A stretch of DNA of 64,000 nucleotides from contig SCMY01000010.1 in NCBI GenBank assembly GCA_005502805.1, forward strand, positions 124,001 through 188,000, given 5' to 3'. Below the pieces are notes generated by a model. That model searched no databases. It was given only the letters and a program-made list of their open reading frames with translations, and had not been told where the DNA came from. This document shows, piece after piece, positions 47,581 through 56,643 of this stretch (the stretch's first letter is position 1; the number at the start of each line of letters is the position of its first letter). The translations under genes and the position numbers were made by a program. Origin of the DNA: Rhizobiales bacterium 2SD. Lineage in GTDB: Bacteria; Pseudomonadota; Alphaproteobacteria; Rhizobiales; Beijerinckiaceae.

Positions 47581-49548
47581 ATGCTGAATCTCTCCAAACA
47601 GAGCGCCAAGAAGCTCGCCGTCGTCGTCCATGACCTGGCGATGACGGCGCTCGCGATCGTCTTCGTCTTCGCCGTGCGCTTCGACGGCTGGCTGTTCGAG
47701 GAGCGGATGCGGCAATTGCCGACGATCCTGCCCTTCTTCGTCGCCTACGCTGGCGCGGTCTACTGGTTCTTCCAGCTCTATCGCTCGAAATGGCGCTTCG
47801 CCTCGCTGCCGGACCTTTCGAACATCGTCCGGGCGGTGACGGTCCTGACCCTGACCTTGCTGGTCGTGGATTACGTGCTCGTCGCACCGAACCTCTACGG
47901 CTATTTCTTCTTCGGCAAGATTGCCATCGTTCTCTATTGGCTGGTGCAGATCGCGTTGCTCGGCGGTCCGCGCCTCGCCTATCGCTATCTCAAATACTCG
48001 CGCTCCAAACATCACGCGGCACGTGAGGCGACCTTGCCGGCCTTGCTGCTCGGCCGCGCGGTCGACATCGAGATGGTGATCCGGGCGATGGAATCGGGCG
48101 CGATGGGGAAGATGCGGCCGGCTGGCATCCTGTCGCCGCGCTCCGACGATCTCGGCCAGTCCATTCGTGGTGTGCCGGTGCTCGGACTGCTCTCGCAGAT
48201 GGAGGCCGTCGCGACCGATGCCGGTGAGCGCGGCGAGCCGTTCCGCCGTATCGTCGCGACGCCGAGCGCATTGGTGCCTGAGGCCGAGCCGGACAAATGG
48301 TTGGCCCAGACGCGCAAGCTCGCCATTCCGATCTCGCGGCTCGACACACTCGGCGAAGGCTTGCGCGGCAGCGAGCTGGCGCCGCTGGAGATCGAGGATC
48401 TCCTGGTGCGTCCTTCGGTCAAGATCGATCGCGAGCGGCTTGAAGGTTTCCTCAAGGGCAAGCGCGTCATCGTCACCGGCGGCGGCGGCTCGATCGGCTC
48501 GGAGATCTGCCTGCGCTGCGCCGCTTTCGGAGCGGCCGAGCTGCTCGTCGTCGAGAATTCCGAGCCTGCGCTGTTCCACGTCACCGAGGCATTGGCGGCC
48601 CAGGGTCTGCCGACCCGTGTCACCGGCGCGCTTGCCGATGTCCGCGACGCCGCCCGTCTCGATCCGCTGTTCAAGACGTTCGCGCCCGATATCGTCATCC
48701 ATGCTGCCGCGCTGAAGCATGTGCCCTATCTCGAGGCCGACTGGGGCGAGGGCATCAAGACCAACATCTTCGGCTCGGTCGTCGCCATAGAGGCGGCCAT
48801 TGCCGCCGGCGCCGGCATCTTCGTGATGATCTCGACCGACAAGGCGATCGAGCCGGTCTCGATGCTGGGCGCGACCAAGCGCTTCGCCGAGATGTATGCC
48901 CAGGCGCGCGATGCCGAGTTCTCCGCCGGCAATCGCGGCACGCGCCTCGTCGCGGTCCGCTTCGGCAACGTGCTCGGCTCGGTCGGCTCGGTGGTGCCGA
49001 AGTTCAAGACGCAGATCGAGCGCGGCGGGCCGGTCACCGTGACCAGCCCGGAGATGATCCGCTATTTCATGACCATTCGCGAGGCCTGCGACCTCGTGCT
49101 GACCGCCGCCACGCATGCGCCCGAGCATGAGGCGCAGGATGAGCGGGCCGCCGTCTACGTTCTGAAGATGGGCCAGCCGCTCAAGATCATCGACCTCGCC
49201 GAGCGTATGATCCGCCTCGCCGGCTACGAGCCCGGCGTCGATATCGAGATCGCCGTGACTGGCGTCAGGCCCGGCGAGCGCCTGAACGAGATCCTCTTCG
49301 CCAAGGACGAGCCGATGGCCGAGACCGGGCTCGACGGCGTCATGGCCGCCAAGCCCATCTTTGCCGGCCGCGCCCGCATGCAGGGCTGGCTCGACGAGCT
49401 CGAGCGGGCGCTCACGGCGCAGGACAGGCTCGGCGCCGAGGCTGTGCTCGAAGCGGCGATCCCCGATTTCAGCCGGCGTCGGCCCGGTTTGCCGCCAGCT
49501 GCGCCAGCGCAGCCTTCGTCTCCGCAGGCGGCTGCCAGCCAGCACTGA
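47581..49548 (+). CDS. Membrane-bound UDP-sugar 4,6-dehydratase (WbpM/CapD/WreV-like)
   Basis: A 655-residue protein with about four N-terminal TM helices (~12-130), a connector Rossmann region (~150-290), then a soluble SDR domain. The NAD motif is VTGGGGSIGSEICLRC. The catalytic region is FVMISTDKAIEPVSMLGATKRFAE, with the Lys-containing motif of the WbpM/FlaA1 family. Such enzymes convert UDP-GlcNAc to UDP-4-keto-6-deoxy-GlcNAc for O-antigen QuiNAc or FucNAc. ATG at 47581 is chosen over an upstream start at 47500 inside the TetR gene. Its 3' end overlaps the convergent epimerase gene by 80 bp. Confidence 0.9.
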   Translation: MLNLSKQSAKKLAVVVHDLAMTALAIVFVFAVRFDGWLFEERMRQLPTILPFFVAYAGAVYWFFQLYRSKWRFASLPDLSNIVRAVTVLTLTLLVVDYVLVAPNLYGYFFFGKIAIVLYWLVQIALLGGPRLAYRYLKYSRSKHHAAREATLPALLLGRAVDIEMVIRAMESGAMGKMRPAGILSPRSDDLGQSIRGVPVLGLLSQMEAVATDAGERGEPFRRIVATPSALVPEAEPDKWLAQTRKLAIPISRLDTLGEGLRGSELAPLEIEDLLVRPSVKIDRERLEGFLKGKRVIVTGGGGSIGSEICLRCAAFGAAELLVVENSEPALFHVTEALAAQGLPTRVTGALADVRDAARLDPLFKTFAPDIVIHAAALKHVPYLEADWGEGIKTNIFGSVVAIEAAIAAGAGIFVMISTDKAIEPVSMLGATKRFAEMYAQARDAEFSAGNRGTRLVAVRFGNVLGSVGSVVPKFKTQIERGGPVTVTSPEMIRYFMTIREACDLVLTAATHAPEHEAQDERAAVYVLKMGQPLKIIDLAERMIRLAGYEPGVDIEIAVTGVRPGERLNEILFAKDEPMAETGLDGVMAAKPIFAGRARMQGWLDELERALTAQDRLGAEAVLEAAIPDFSRRRPGLPPAAPAQPSSPQAAASQH

Positions 49549-50401
49549 GCAGCGCTGCGGGCGAGGCGACGAGCCCCTTCGCCAGCCGCTCATAGGCGCC
49601 GTTGCGCCCCGAGAGCCGCGCCGTCAGCGCCAGAAGCGATGAGGGGACCGGGATCAGGCCCGGCCCGCGGCCGAGGCCGGCGCGCATCGCGGCAAGCATC
49701 TGCGCGACCGATAAGGGCTCCGGATCCGAGACGATGTAGCTGCGCCGCGCCGGGCAGGCCTGCGTCAAGGCGAAGGCGACGGCCTCGGCGAGGTTCTCGA
49801 TCGCGAGCAGCGAGCGTTTGGCAGAGAGCCCGCCGAGCGGCAGCGGCACGGGCAGCCGCGCCAGCTTCAGCAGCGCCGCCATGTTCGCTTTCACGCCGAG
49901 GCCGTAGACCAGCACCGGCCGCAGTGCCACCCAGTCGAGATCGAACCCGGCCAACCCGCGTTCAGCCGCAAGCTTGGAGCGGCCATAGGCGTCGGTCGGG
50001 GCAGGCGTGTCGGCCTCGGTCAGCGGCCGGTCGCTGATCGGCCCGCTCTGCGCCCGGATCGAGGACAGGAAGACGAAGCGCCGCACGCTCGCCGCCTGCG
50101 CGGCTCGCGCCAGCGCCAGCGTCGCTTGCGTGTTGACCGCCCGGTAGCGCTCCTCCGGGATGTCGCCGTCGGCATGGGCCAGCCCGGCGCCGTGGACGAC
50201 GTGATCGATGCCGTCGAGCAGCGGTCGCCAGTCGATCGGCGCGCCGAGATCGCCGATCGTGACATGCTCGACATCGGGACTGGGGGGTGTTGCGGTGCGC
50301 CCCACCGTCCGCACCCGATAGCCCCGCTTTGCGAGACCGTGCAGCAGATGCCGGCCGACGAAGCCGCTCGCGCCGGTGAGCAGGACGCGTTCGCGGCTCA
50401 T
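49469..50401 (-). CDS. NAD-dependent epimerase/4-reductase (WbpV/WreQ-like)
   Basis: A 310-residue extended SDR. The cofactor motif is LLTGASGFVGRHLL, the Ser of the triad is in VFLSSIRAQSG and the YxxxK in DAYGRSKLAAE. The short length and pairing with a WbpM-like dehydratase and a WbpL-like transferase fit the WbpV/WreQ type, which reduces the 4-keto sugar to UDP-QuiNAc. A UDP-glucose 4-epimerase-like role is the alternative. Its start overlaps the stop of the transferase gene (ATGA). Confidence 0.85.
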   Translation of the reverse strand: MSRERVLLTGASGFVGRHLLHGLAKRGYRVRTVGRTATPPSPDVEHVTIGDLGAPIDWRPLLDGIDHVVHGAGLAHADGDIPEERYRAVNTQATLALARAAQAASVRRFVFLSSIRAQSGPISDRPLTEADTPAPTDAYGRSKLAAERGLAGFDLDWVALRPVLVYGLGVKANMAALLKLARLPVPLPLGGLSAKRSLLAIENLAEAVAFALTQACPARRSYIVSDPEPLSVAQMLAAMRAGLGRGPGLIPVPSSLLALTARLSGRNGAYERLAKGLVASPAALLSAGWQPPAETKAALAQLAANRADAG

Positions 50402-51477
50402 GGCTGCGCCCGCTTGCCTGAAAAACGGCGCAGCAGTCCGATCGTCAAGGCCAGCGCCGCCAGCAGGCAGGCGAGCTGCGCCCAGAGTGCGGGGGCCGCG
50501 ATGCTCACCGCGGCAAGGGCGATCAGGCCGAGATTGAGCAGGGCGACCTGCGCGACGATCTCGATCACCTTGAAGCCGTTGTCGGTCGCCTGCTGGTAGA
50601 AATGCGAGCGATGCGCCTGCCAGACCTTTTCGCCGCGCGCCAGACGGCGCAGCAGCGTGATGGTCGAATCCATCACATGGTAGAGCGGCAGGATCAGCGC
50701 TGCGGTCAGAGCACCAGTGCCGGCAAGGCGATAGAGCAGATAGGCGCCGAGCAGGCCGAGCGGCAAGGCCCCGACATCGCCGAGGAAGATGCGCGCCACC
50801 GGCTTGTTGAACGGCGCGAAGCCGATGAGCCCGCCGAGCAGCGCCGCGGCGAGCAGCCCCGTGGCGGGATCGACGATGCCGTAGCCGCCTGCCAGCGCGA
50901 CCGCGCCCGAGAGGGGCACCAGCCCGGCGAGGGTGATCCAGTCGATCCCGTCCATGAAGTTGACGAGGTTGACGAACCAGGCGCCTGCGATCAGGGCAAG
51001 GCCACGCTCGGCCCAGAGCGGCAGCGTCTCTGGAAGCACGCGCACTTCGGGAGCCGCGTAGAAGACGACGATACCGACACAGAGGAACTGCAGCGGCAGG
51101 CGCAAAGCCGGCGACAGCGGACGGATATCGTCCCAGGCACCGACCACGGCCAGCAGGGCAGACGCGACCATGACCAGGACGAGGCCCTGCCGGGCGCCCG
51201 CATCCATGGGTATGAAGGCCATCGCGAGCCCTAGTGCCAGGAAGGCGCCAGCGAGCACGGCGATACCGCCGCCCTGCGGGGTCGGTATGCGATGGCTGGA
51301 GCGGGCATTCGGCCGCGCCAGCGCATAGCGCACCATCAGCGGGCGCAGCAGCAGGCACAGCGCGAAGGCGAGGCCGGCGGCGAGCGCGATCAGCAGGAGG
51401 GGTGTGAAGCGTTCCAAGGCGGGCGGACCATAGCCATACGGATTTTCACTGCAAGCAGGTCTTGCGTCTGCGAGCAC
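50398..51477 (-). CDS. Undecaprenyl-phosphate sugar-1-phosphate transferase (WbpL/WecA/WreU-like)
   Basis: A 359-residue polytopic membrane protein of the MraY/WecA superfamily that starts lipid-linked glycan synthesis. Catalytic motifs are VNLVNFMDGIDWIT, IFLGDVGALPLG and the His motif AHRSHFYQQA, typical of the WbpL/bacterial O-antigen branch. About ten TM helices are visible. The GTG at 51477 is the longest start; a TTG at 51417 directly before ERFTPLLLIAL is a reasonable alternative. It is co-transcribed with the reductase gene. Confidence 0.9.
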   Translation of the reverse strand: MLADARPACSENPYGYGPPALERFTPLLLIALAAGLAFALCLLLRPLMVRYALARPNARSSHRIPTPQGGGIAVLAGAFLALGLAMAFIPMDAGARQGLVLVMVASALLAVVGAWDDIRPLSPALRLPLQFLCVGIVVFYAAPEVRVLPETLPLWAERGLALIAGAWFVNLVNFMDGIDWITLAGLVPLSGAVALAGGYGIVDPATGLLAAALLGGLIGFAPFNKPVARIFLGDVGALPLGLLGAYLLYRLAGTGALTAALILPLYHVMDSTITLLRRLARGEKVWQAHRSHFYQQATDNGFKVIEIVAQVALLNLGLIALAAVSIAAPALWAQLACLLAALALTIGLLRRFSGKRAQP

Positions 51478-51488
51478 AAAAGCAGAAC

Positions 51489-51959
51489 ATGCCAGGCATG
51501 GCCATTGCCGATTCCATGCTCAATCCGCCGCCTGCCCGGCCGGAGATCACCCGCGCGGTCTGCCGCGGCGCCTCGCGCCATCTGCGTGAGCGCGGCTATG
51601 CCATCGTCAAGGAGATGACCTTCGCCAATGGCCGGCGCGGCGACATCGTCGCGCTCTCGCCATCGGGCGAATTGCTGGTGGTCGAGGTCAAATCGGGGAT
51701 CGAAGACTACCGCATCGACGGAAAATGGCCGGACTATCGCGATTATTGCGACGGCTTCCTCTTCGCGGTCGCGCCCGAGTTCCCGCTGGAGATCCTGCCC
51801 GGGGATGTCGGCCTGATCGTCGCCGACGCCTTTGGTGGCGAATTGCTGCGCGAGCCGCCGCGCCATCAGCTGGCGCCGGCGCGTCGCAAGATGCTGACCA
51901 TCGCCTTCGCCAGGCTCGCGGCGGGGCGGCTGGCGCTGCTCGAGGATCCGGGAATCTAG
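51489..51959 (+). CDS. mmcB: MmcB-family DNA repair protein
   Basis: A ~156-residue member of the MmcB family (PD-(D/E)XK-like nuclease fold). The catalytic-type motif is RRGDIVALSPSGELLVVEVKSGIEDY (D...ExK). MmcB is a LexA-regulated, mitomycin-C-response protein in Caulobacter. The start could be 51489 or the ATG three codons later. It is divergent from the transferase gene with almost no spacer, and its stop overlaps the stop of the convergent globin gene by 3 bp. No clear LexA box was found by eye. Confidence 0.85.
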   Translation: MPGMAIADSMLNPPPARPEITRAVCRGASRHLRERGYAIVKEMTFANGRRGDIVALSPSGELLVVEVKSGIEDYRIDGKWPDYRDYCDGFLFAVAPEFPLEILPGDVGLIVADAFGGELLREPPRHQLAPARRKMLTIAFARLAAGRLALLEDPGI

Positions 51960-52366
51960 CCGGCAGCACGCTGCGGCAGGTTGAGCGCCTTCGGACCGAT
52001 GTTCAGGCTGATCTGCAGGCTGTCGGCGATGCGATGGGCACGGTCGATGAACAGGAACCGGGCCGGACCGGTGCAAAGCTCGGTGACGGTCTGCTCGAAC
52101 AGTGAAAGCCAGCGCTCGAAATGCTGCATGTCGAGCGGGAGCGGCATGTGGATCTGCTGCGGCTTGCCGCGATAGCGCCCGCTCATCAGCGTCACCGACG
52201 ACCAGAAGTCGCGCAGCTTGGCGAGATGGGCGTCCCAATCGTCGCCGAGTTTTTCGAGGAAGATCGGGCCGATCAGCGGGTCAAGCCGCACCCGGCCATA
52301 GAAGGTGTCGACCAGCTCGGCGATCAGTTCTTCGGTGATGCGTTCGGGAAGCGCCGTCCCGCTCAT
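51956..52366 (-). CDS. Group III truncated haemoglobin
   Basis: A 136-residue globin of the trHbP class. LVDTFYGRVRLDPLIGPIF, WDAHLAKLRDFWSSVTLMSGRYRGKP and the proximal-His region QIHMPLPLDMQHFERWLSLF are diagnostic. Such proteins bind O2, NO or peroxides. Its ATG overlaps the actR stop (ATGA), placing it in the redox-sensing actS-actR operon. That context suggests a link to oxygen or NO status. Confidence 0.92.
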   Translation of the reverse strand: MSGTALPERITEELIAELVDTFYGRVRLDPLIGPIFLEKLGDDWDAHLAKLRDFWSSVTLMSGRYRGKPQQIHMPLPLDMQHFERWLSLFEQTVTELCTGPARFLFIDRAHRIADSLQISLNIGPKALNLPQRAAG

Positions 52367-52932
52367 CGCGGCGCGCGCTTGGCCAGGATGCGCTGCAGGG
52401 TGCGGCGGTGCATGCCGAGCCTACGCGCCGTCTCGGAGACATTGCGGCTGCACAATTCGTAGACGCGCTGGATATGCTCCCAGCGAACCCGGTCGGCCGA
52501 CATCGGGTTCTCCGGCGGCACCGGGCGCGCATTCGGCCCGGCCGCCAGCGCCGAATGGATCTCGTCGGCGTCGGCGGGCTTGGCAAGGAAGTCGAACGCG
52601 CCGAGTTTCACAGCGCTGACCGCAGTCGCGATATTGCCATAGCCGGTCAGGACGACGCCGCGCGCATCCGGGCGCTTCTCCTTGAGGCGGGCGATCACGT
52701 CGAGCCCGTTGCCATCGCCGAGACGCAGGTCGATCACCGCATAGGCCGGCGCCTCCTCCTCGACGGCGGCCAGGCCGGCCTGGACGGATTCGGCTGTTCT
52801 CACCGAATAGCCACGTCCTTCCATGGCGCGGGCGAGGCGGTTCAGGAACGGCTTGTCGTCGTCGACGAGCAGGAGTGACATGTCCCTGCCTGCACTATCG
52901 GTGACTTGGTCCGTCGTCGGCGCCGTGTCCAT
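52363..52932 (-). CDS. actR: Redox response regulator ActR/RegA
   Basis: A 189-residue response regulator of the RegA/PrrA/ActR family. The receiver has LLLVDDDKPFLNRLARAMEGRGY, the phospho-acceptor Asp in YAVIDLRLGDGNGLDVI and the Lys in FLAKPAD. A Pro-rich linker (ARPVPPENPMS) leads to a Fis-type HTH (VSETARRLGMHRRTLQRIL), as in RegA. The ATG at 52932 lies 9 nt after AGGAG; earlier in-frame ATGs sit on the ribosome-binding site. It follows actS and overlaps the globin gene. Confidence 0.93.
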   Translation of the reverse strand: MDTAPTTDQVTDSAGRDMSLLLVDDDKPFLNRLARAMEGRGYSVRTAESVQAGLAAVEEEAPAYAVIDLRLGDGNGLDVIARLKEKRPDARGVVLTGYGNIATAVSAVKLGAFDFLAKPADADEIHSALAAGPNARPVPPENPMSADRVRWEHIQRVYELCSRNVSETARRLGMHRRTLQRILAKRAPR

Positions 52933-53016
52933 CGCCATCATCTCCTGCCGGCTGCTGACTGCCCGGCTCAACATCCATTCTATCGATTGCGCGACGCGCT
53001 GAAACGCCGCAACGCC

Positions 53017-54390
53017 TCATTCTGTCGCATATGGGGCCAAAAGCTCCGGGTTTGAAGGTCCGGCGGGTCGATCGTCGCGTTCGAAGACCGCTCGCAGCCA
53101 GGTGATCCGGATGCTGGCGCCGGTTGCCGGAAGCGGCAGATTGGAGAATTCGAGCGCCGCACCGCTCCGTTCCAACAGGGTCTTGGCGATGAACAGCCCG
53201 AGGCCGAGACCCCCGCCGGCCCGCGATTCCTTGGCGTGCGAGCGCGACAGATAGGGATCGCCCGCCCGCATCAGGACCTCCGGCGTGAAGCCCGGCCCGT
53301 CATCGGCGATGGTCAGGATGACGGCACCTTCCGTCCACAGCGCCGTGATCGTCACCTTGGAGCGGGCGAAGTCGACGGCGTTGTCGACGATGTTGCCGAG
53401 CCCGTAGATCATGCCGGGATTGCGCCGGCAGAACGGTTCCGGCTTGTCGCCGGAGAGCGCGATTTCGAAGGGGACGCCGAATGGCCGTTGCGGCCCGGCC
53501 GCCTCCTCGATCAGCAGGCGGAGCGAGAGTTGGTCGAGCGGGCCGGCATCGTCGTCCTGCAGCGAGGTGAGCTTGCCCAGAATGCCGCGACAGCGCTCGA
53601 CCTGCTCGCGAAGCAAGGTGATGTCCTCGGCCATTTCGCCTTCTGCCGGGGCGAGCCGCGAGAGCTCGCGGGCGACCAGCGCGATCGTCGCGAGCGGGGT
53701 GCCGAGCTCATGTGCGGCCGCGGCGGCGAGCCCGTCGAGCTGCGAGAGATGCTGCTCGCGCGCCAGCACCAGTTCGGTCGCGGCCAGCGCTTCCGAGAGG
53801 TCGCGCGCTTCCTTCGCGACCCGCCAGGCATAGATGCCGGTGAAGCCGAGCCCGAGCAAAAGCGCAATCCAGTTGCCGACCTGGTATTGCGGCGGCAGCA
53901 CTGGCCGCTCCGTTCCGGCCCAGGGCAACGGCCAGTGAACGAAGACGAGCAGCGTCGCCAGCCCGGCGGCGAGCAGGCCCAGCGCCAATGTGTGCCGTGG
54001 TGGCAACGCCGTCGCCGAGATCATCACCGGCGCCAGGAACAGGATCGCGAACGGGTTCTGCAGGCCCCCGGTGAGATAGAGCAGCGCCGCGAGCTGCAGG
54101 ATGTCGAAGCCGAGCAGTGCCGTCGCCGCGCCCTCGCCCAGACGGTGGCTCAGCGGAAAGCGGATGCGCAGTGCGATGTTGAGCCAGGCCGACACGGCGA
54201 TGGCGAGGAAGCACCAGCCGAAGGGCAGCGAGAAACCGAGCCCGAAATGCACGCCGGCGACGGCGACGCTCTGGCCGGCGATCGCCAGCCAGCGCAGGCG
54301 CACCAGCGTGTCGAGCCGCAAATGGCGCGGAGTGCCGCCAGGAGCGGAGGGAACGAGGTCGGCGATCGTCACGGCGCGCAATTTTCGCAA
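53017..54390 (-). CDS. actS: Redox-sensing histidine kinase ActS/RegB
   Basis: A 457-residue sensor kinase. Six hydrophobic helices span ~28-190. The quinone-site heptapeptide GGLQNPF is at 108-114. The phospho-acceptor is His227 in AAAAHELGTPLATIA, and Cys267 lies exactly 40 residues later (VERCRGIL), matching the H225/C265 spacing of Rhodobacter RegB, whose cysteine is redox-active. The ATPase domain has GNIVDNAVDFA and GGGLGLGLFIAKTLL. It should respond to the ubiquinone pool and oxygen. Partner actR lies downstream. Confidence 0.95.
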   Translation of the reverse strand: MRKLRAVTIADLVPSAPGGTPRHLRLDTLVRLRWLAIAGQSVAVAGVHFGLGFSLPFGWCFLAIAVSAWLNIALRIRFPLSHRLGEGAATALLGFDILQLAALLYLTGGLQNPFAILFLAPVMISATALPPRHTLALGLLAAGLATLLVFVHWPLPWAGTERPVLPPQYQVGNWIALLLGLGFTGIYAWRVAKEARDLSEALAATELVLAREQHLSQLDGLAAAAAHELGTPLATIALVARELSRLAPAEGEMAEDITLLREQVERCRGILGKLTSLQDDDAGPLDQLSLRLLIEEAAGPQRPFGVPFEIALSGDKPEPFCRRNPGMIYGLGNIVDNAVDFARSKVTITALWTEGAVILTIADDGPGFTPEVLMRAGDPYLSRSHAKESRAGGGLGLGLFIAKTLLERSGAALEFSNLPLPATGASIRITWLRAVFERDDRPAGPSNPELLAPYATE

Positions 54391-54549
54391 TGCCGCAGGC
54401 GGGCGGGAAGGAGGAAACTGTGGCTAATCGGCATCACAAGGAAATCTTAGCCCTTTGGACGATTGAATGAGAACAAATTCTACTTAGGCTGCATTCCCTT
54501 GTTGCGCTGCATCGTGAATGCGGCGCTGCGAAAGAGCGAAAGGGCCGCC

Positions 54550-55851
54550 ATGTCGTTCGCCTACCACGCCTATGAGGCGGTTCATATGATGGTCAGCCCG
54601 GCGCGGGCCATGTCCGACGCCATGCAGCTGGCCTTCAAGAACCCGGCGAACCCGCTGACCTATACCCCGTTCGGCCGCACGATCGCCGCCTCCTGCGAAT
54701 TGTTCGAGCGCACAACGCGCCGCTACGGCAAGCCGGCCTTCGGTCTCGACACCACCACGATGAACGGCGTCAAGGTCGGGGTCGAGGAGCACGTGGTCTG
54801 GCAGCGCCCCTTCTGCAACCTGATCTATTTCGACCGCAAGATCGAAGGTCGCCGCAAGCCGCAGCCCAAGGTGCTGCTGGTCGCGCCGATGTCGGGCCAC
54901 TACGCTACGCTGCTGCGCGGCACGGTCGAGGCTTTGCTGCCCGATCACGAGGTCTACATCACCGACTGGATCGATGCCCGCCTGGTGCCGCTCTCCGCCG
55001 GCCGCTTCGACCTCGACGACTATATCGACTATGTCATCGCCATGCTGCAGAAGCTCGGCCCCGACACCCATGTCATGGCCGTCTGCCAGCCTTCGGTGCC
55101 GGTGCTCGCCGCGATCGCGCGCATGGAGGCCGAGGGCGACCCGGCGTCGCCGCGCTCGATGACGCTGATGGGTGGGCCGATCGACACCCGCCGCTCGCCG
55201 ACTGCGGTCAACCAGCTCGCCATGGAGCGCGGCACCGACTGGTTCCGCCGCAACTGCATCACCCGCGTGCCGTTCCCGCATCTCGGCGCCTTCCGCGAGG
55301 TCTATCCCGGCTTCATGCAGCTGTCGGGCTTCATGGCGATGAATTTCGACCGCCACCTCACCGCGCATTACGACATGTACAAGCACCTGATCGCCGGTGA
55401 TGGCGATTCGGCCGAGAAACATCGCGACTTCTATGACGAGTATCTCGCGGTCATGGACCTGACCGCCGAGTTCTACCTGCAGACCGTCGACACCGTCTTC
55501 GTCAAGCATGCCCTGCCCAAGGGCGAGATGATGCACCGCGGCAAGCCGGTCGACCTCACGGCGATCCGCAGCGTCGCGCTGATGACGGTCGAGGGCGAGA
55601 ACGACGACATCTCCGGCGTCGGCCAGACCAAGGCGGCGCATGATCTGTGCGTCAACATCCCCGACGACATGCGGGTCGAGTACCTGCAGAAGGGCGTCGG
55701 CCATTACGGCGTCTTCAACGGCTCGCGCTTCCGCTCGGAGATCGCGCCGCGCATCGCCGACTTCATGCTGACCCTCGACATGAAGGCGGCCAAGGAGCGC
55801 CGCAACGAGACCGCGGAGACGGCGCGCAAGGCGCTGAAGGTCGCGGGCTGA
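54550..55851 (+). CDS. phaZ: Intracellular polyhydroxyalkanoate depolymerase
   Basis: A 433-residue PHB mobilisation enzyme. YHAYEAVHMMVSPARAMSDAMQ at the N-terminus is typical of PhaZ. The nucleophile is Cys179 in AVCQPSVPVLAA, where intracellular depolymerases carry Cys instead of Ser. GVGHYGVFNGSRFR near the end holds the catalytic His. The ATG at 54550 is preferred; the longer start at 54463 adds a segment that looks like promoter sequence. Divergent from actS. Confidence 0.95.
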   Translation: MSFAYHAYEAVHMMVSPARAMSDAMQLAFKNPANPLTYTPFGRTIAASCELFERTTRRYGKPAFGLDTTTMNGVKVGVEEHVVWQRPFCNLIYFDRKIEGRRKPQPKVLLVAPMSGHYATLLRGTVEALLPDHEVYITDWIDARLVPLSAGRFDLDDYIDYVIAMLQKLGPDTHVMAVCQPSVPVLAAIARMEAEGDPASPRSMTLMGGPIDTRRSPTAVNQLAMERGTDWFRRNCITRVPFPHLGAFREVYPGFMQLSGFMAMNFDRHLTAHYDMYKHLIAGDGDSAEKHRDFYDEYLAVMDLTAEFYLQTVDTVFVKHALPKGEMMHRGKPVDLTAIRSVALMTVEGENDDISGVGQTKAAHDLCVNIPDDMRVEYLQKGVGHYGVFNGSRFRSEIAPRIADFMLTLDMKAAKERRNETAETARKALKVAG

Positions 55852-55902
55852 GCTAAGCTTAGCCCCTTCCGCTCCCGCTGCGAATCCCGCACAATCGCCG
55901 GG

Positions 55903-56643
55903 ATGCGGTTCTCCCTGTTCAGGCGCCAGCCCGATCCCGACCGGATCGAGGTCGCCCATGCCGGCACGCTCTACCCGGTCGCCGTCAAACGGCGCTCGAC
56001 GGCGCGCCGGCTGACTTTGCGCGTTTCCCAGGCGACCGGCGAGATCACCCTGACCCTGCCCGAGCGCGTCGACTTCACGACCGGCCGCATCTTCGCCGAG
56101 AAACACGGCGGCTGGATCGCGGCGCGCATGGCCAAGCGCCCGCAGGGCGTCGCCTTCGAGCCCGGCGCCGTCGTGCCCTTGCGCGGCGTCCCGCACCGGA
56201 TCGTGCACTGGACCAAGGTGCGCGGGCTGACGCGCGCCACACTCTCGGCCGAGGGCGAGCCGATCATCGCGGTCTGCGGCGAGGCGGCCCATGTCGCGCG
56301 CCGGGTCAGCGATTTCCTGCGCCGCGAGGCCCTGGCCGATCTGGAGAAGGCGGTACGCACCCATACCGCCGTGCTCGGCATCCCCGCCCGCAAGATCACA
56401 TTGCGCGACACCACCAGCCGCTGGGGTTCATGCTCCTCTAAGGGCCATCTCAGCTTCTCCTGGCGACTGATCCTGGCCCCGACGCTGGTGCTCGATTACC
56501 TCGCCGCCCATGAGGTCGCGCACCTCAAGGAGATGAACCATTCTCACCGCTTCTGGGCGCTGACGCACAAGCTCTGCCCGCGCACGGAGGAAGCGGAAGC
56601 CTGGCTCAAGCGCCATGGCGCGAGCCTGCACGGCTACGGCTGA
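55903..56643 (+). CDS. YgjP-like zinc metallopeptidase (M48/SprT-type, DUF45)
   Basis: A 246-residue soluble protein. The zinc motif is AAHEVAHLKEMNHSHRFW (HExxH with a downstream His). RWGSCSSKGHLSFSWRLILAP is the family signature. These YgjP/DUF45 proteins are presumed metallopeptidases of unknown substrate. It starts 51 bp after phaZ and overlaps the convergent DUF4105 gene by 10 bp at the 3' ends. Confidence 0.88.
   Translation: MRFSLFRRQPDPDRIEVAHAGTLYPVAVKRRSTARRLTLRVSQATGEITLTLPERVDFTTGRIFAEKHGGWIAARMAKRPQGVAFEPGAVVPLRGVPHRIVHWTKVRGLTRATLSAEGEPIIAVCGEAAHVARRVSDFLRREALADLEKAVRTHTAVLGIPARKITLRDTTSRWGSCSSKGHLSFSWRLILAPTLVLDYLAAHEVAHLKEMNHSHRFWALTHKLCPRTEEAEAWLKRHGASLHGYG

Noticed and set aside
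54499-54512. PhaR-type operator upstream of phaZ
   Set aside because: TGC-rich sequence is present, but the dyad is incomplete and I could not match it to a known PhaR site.
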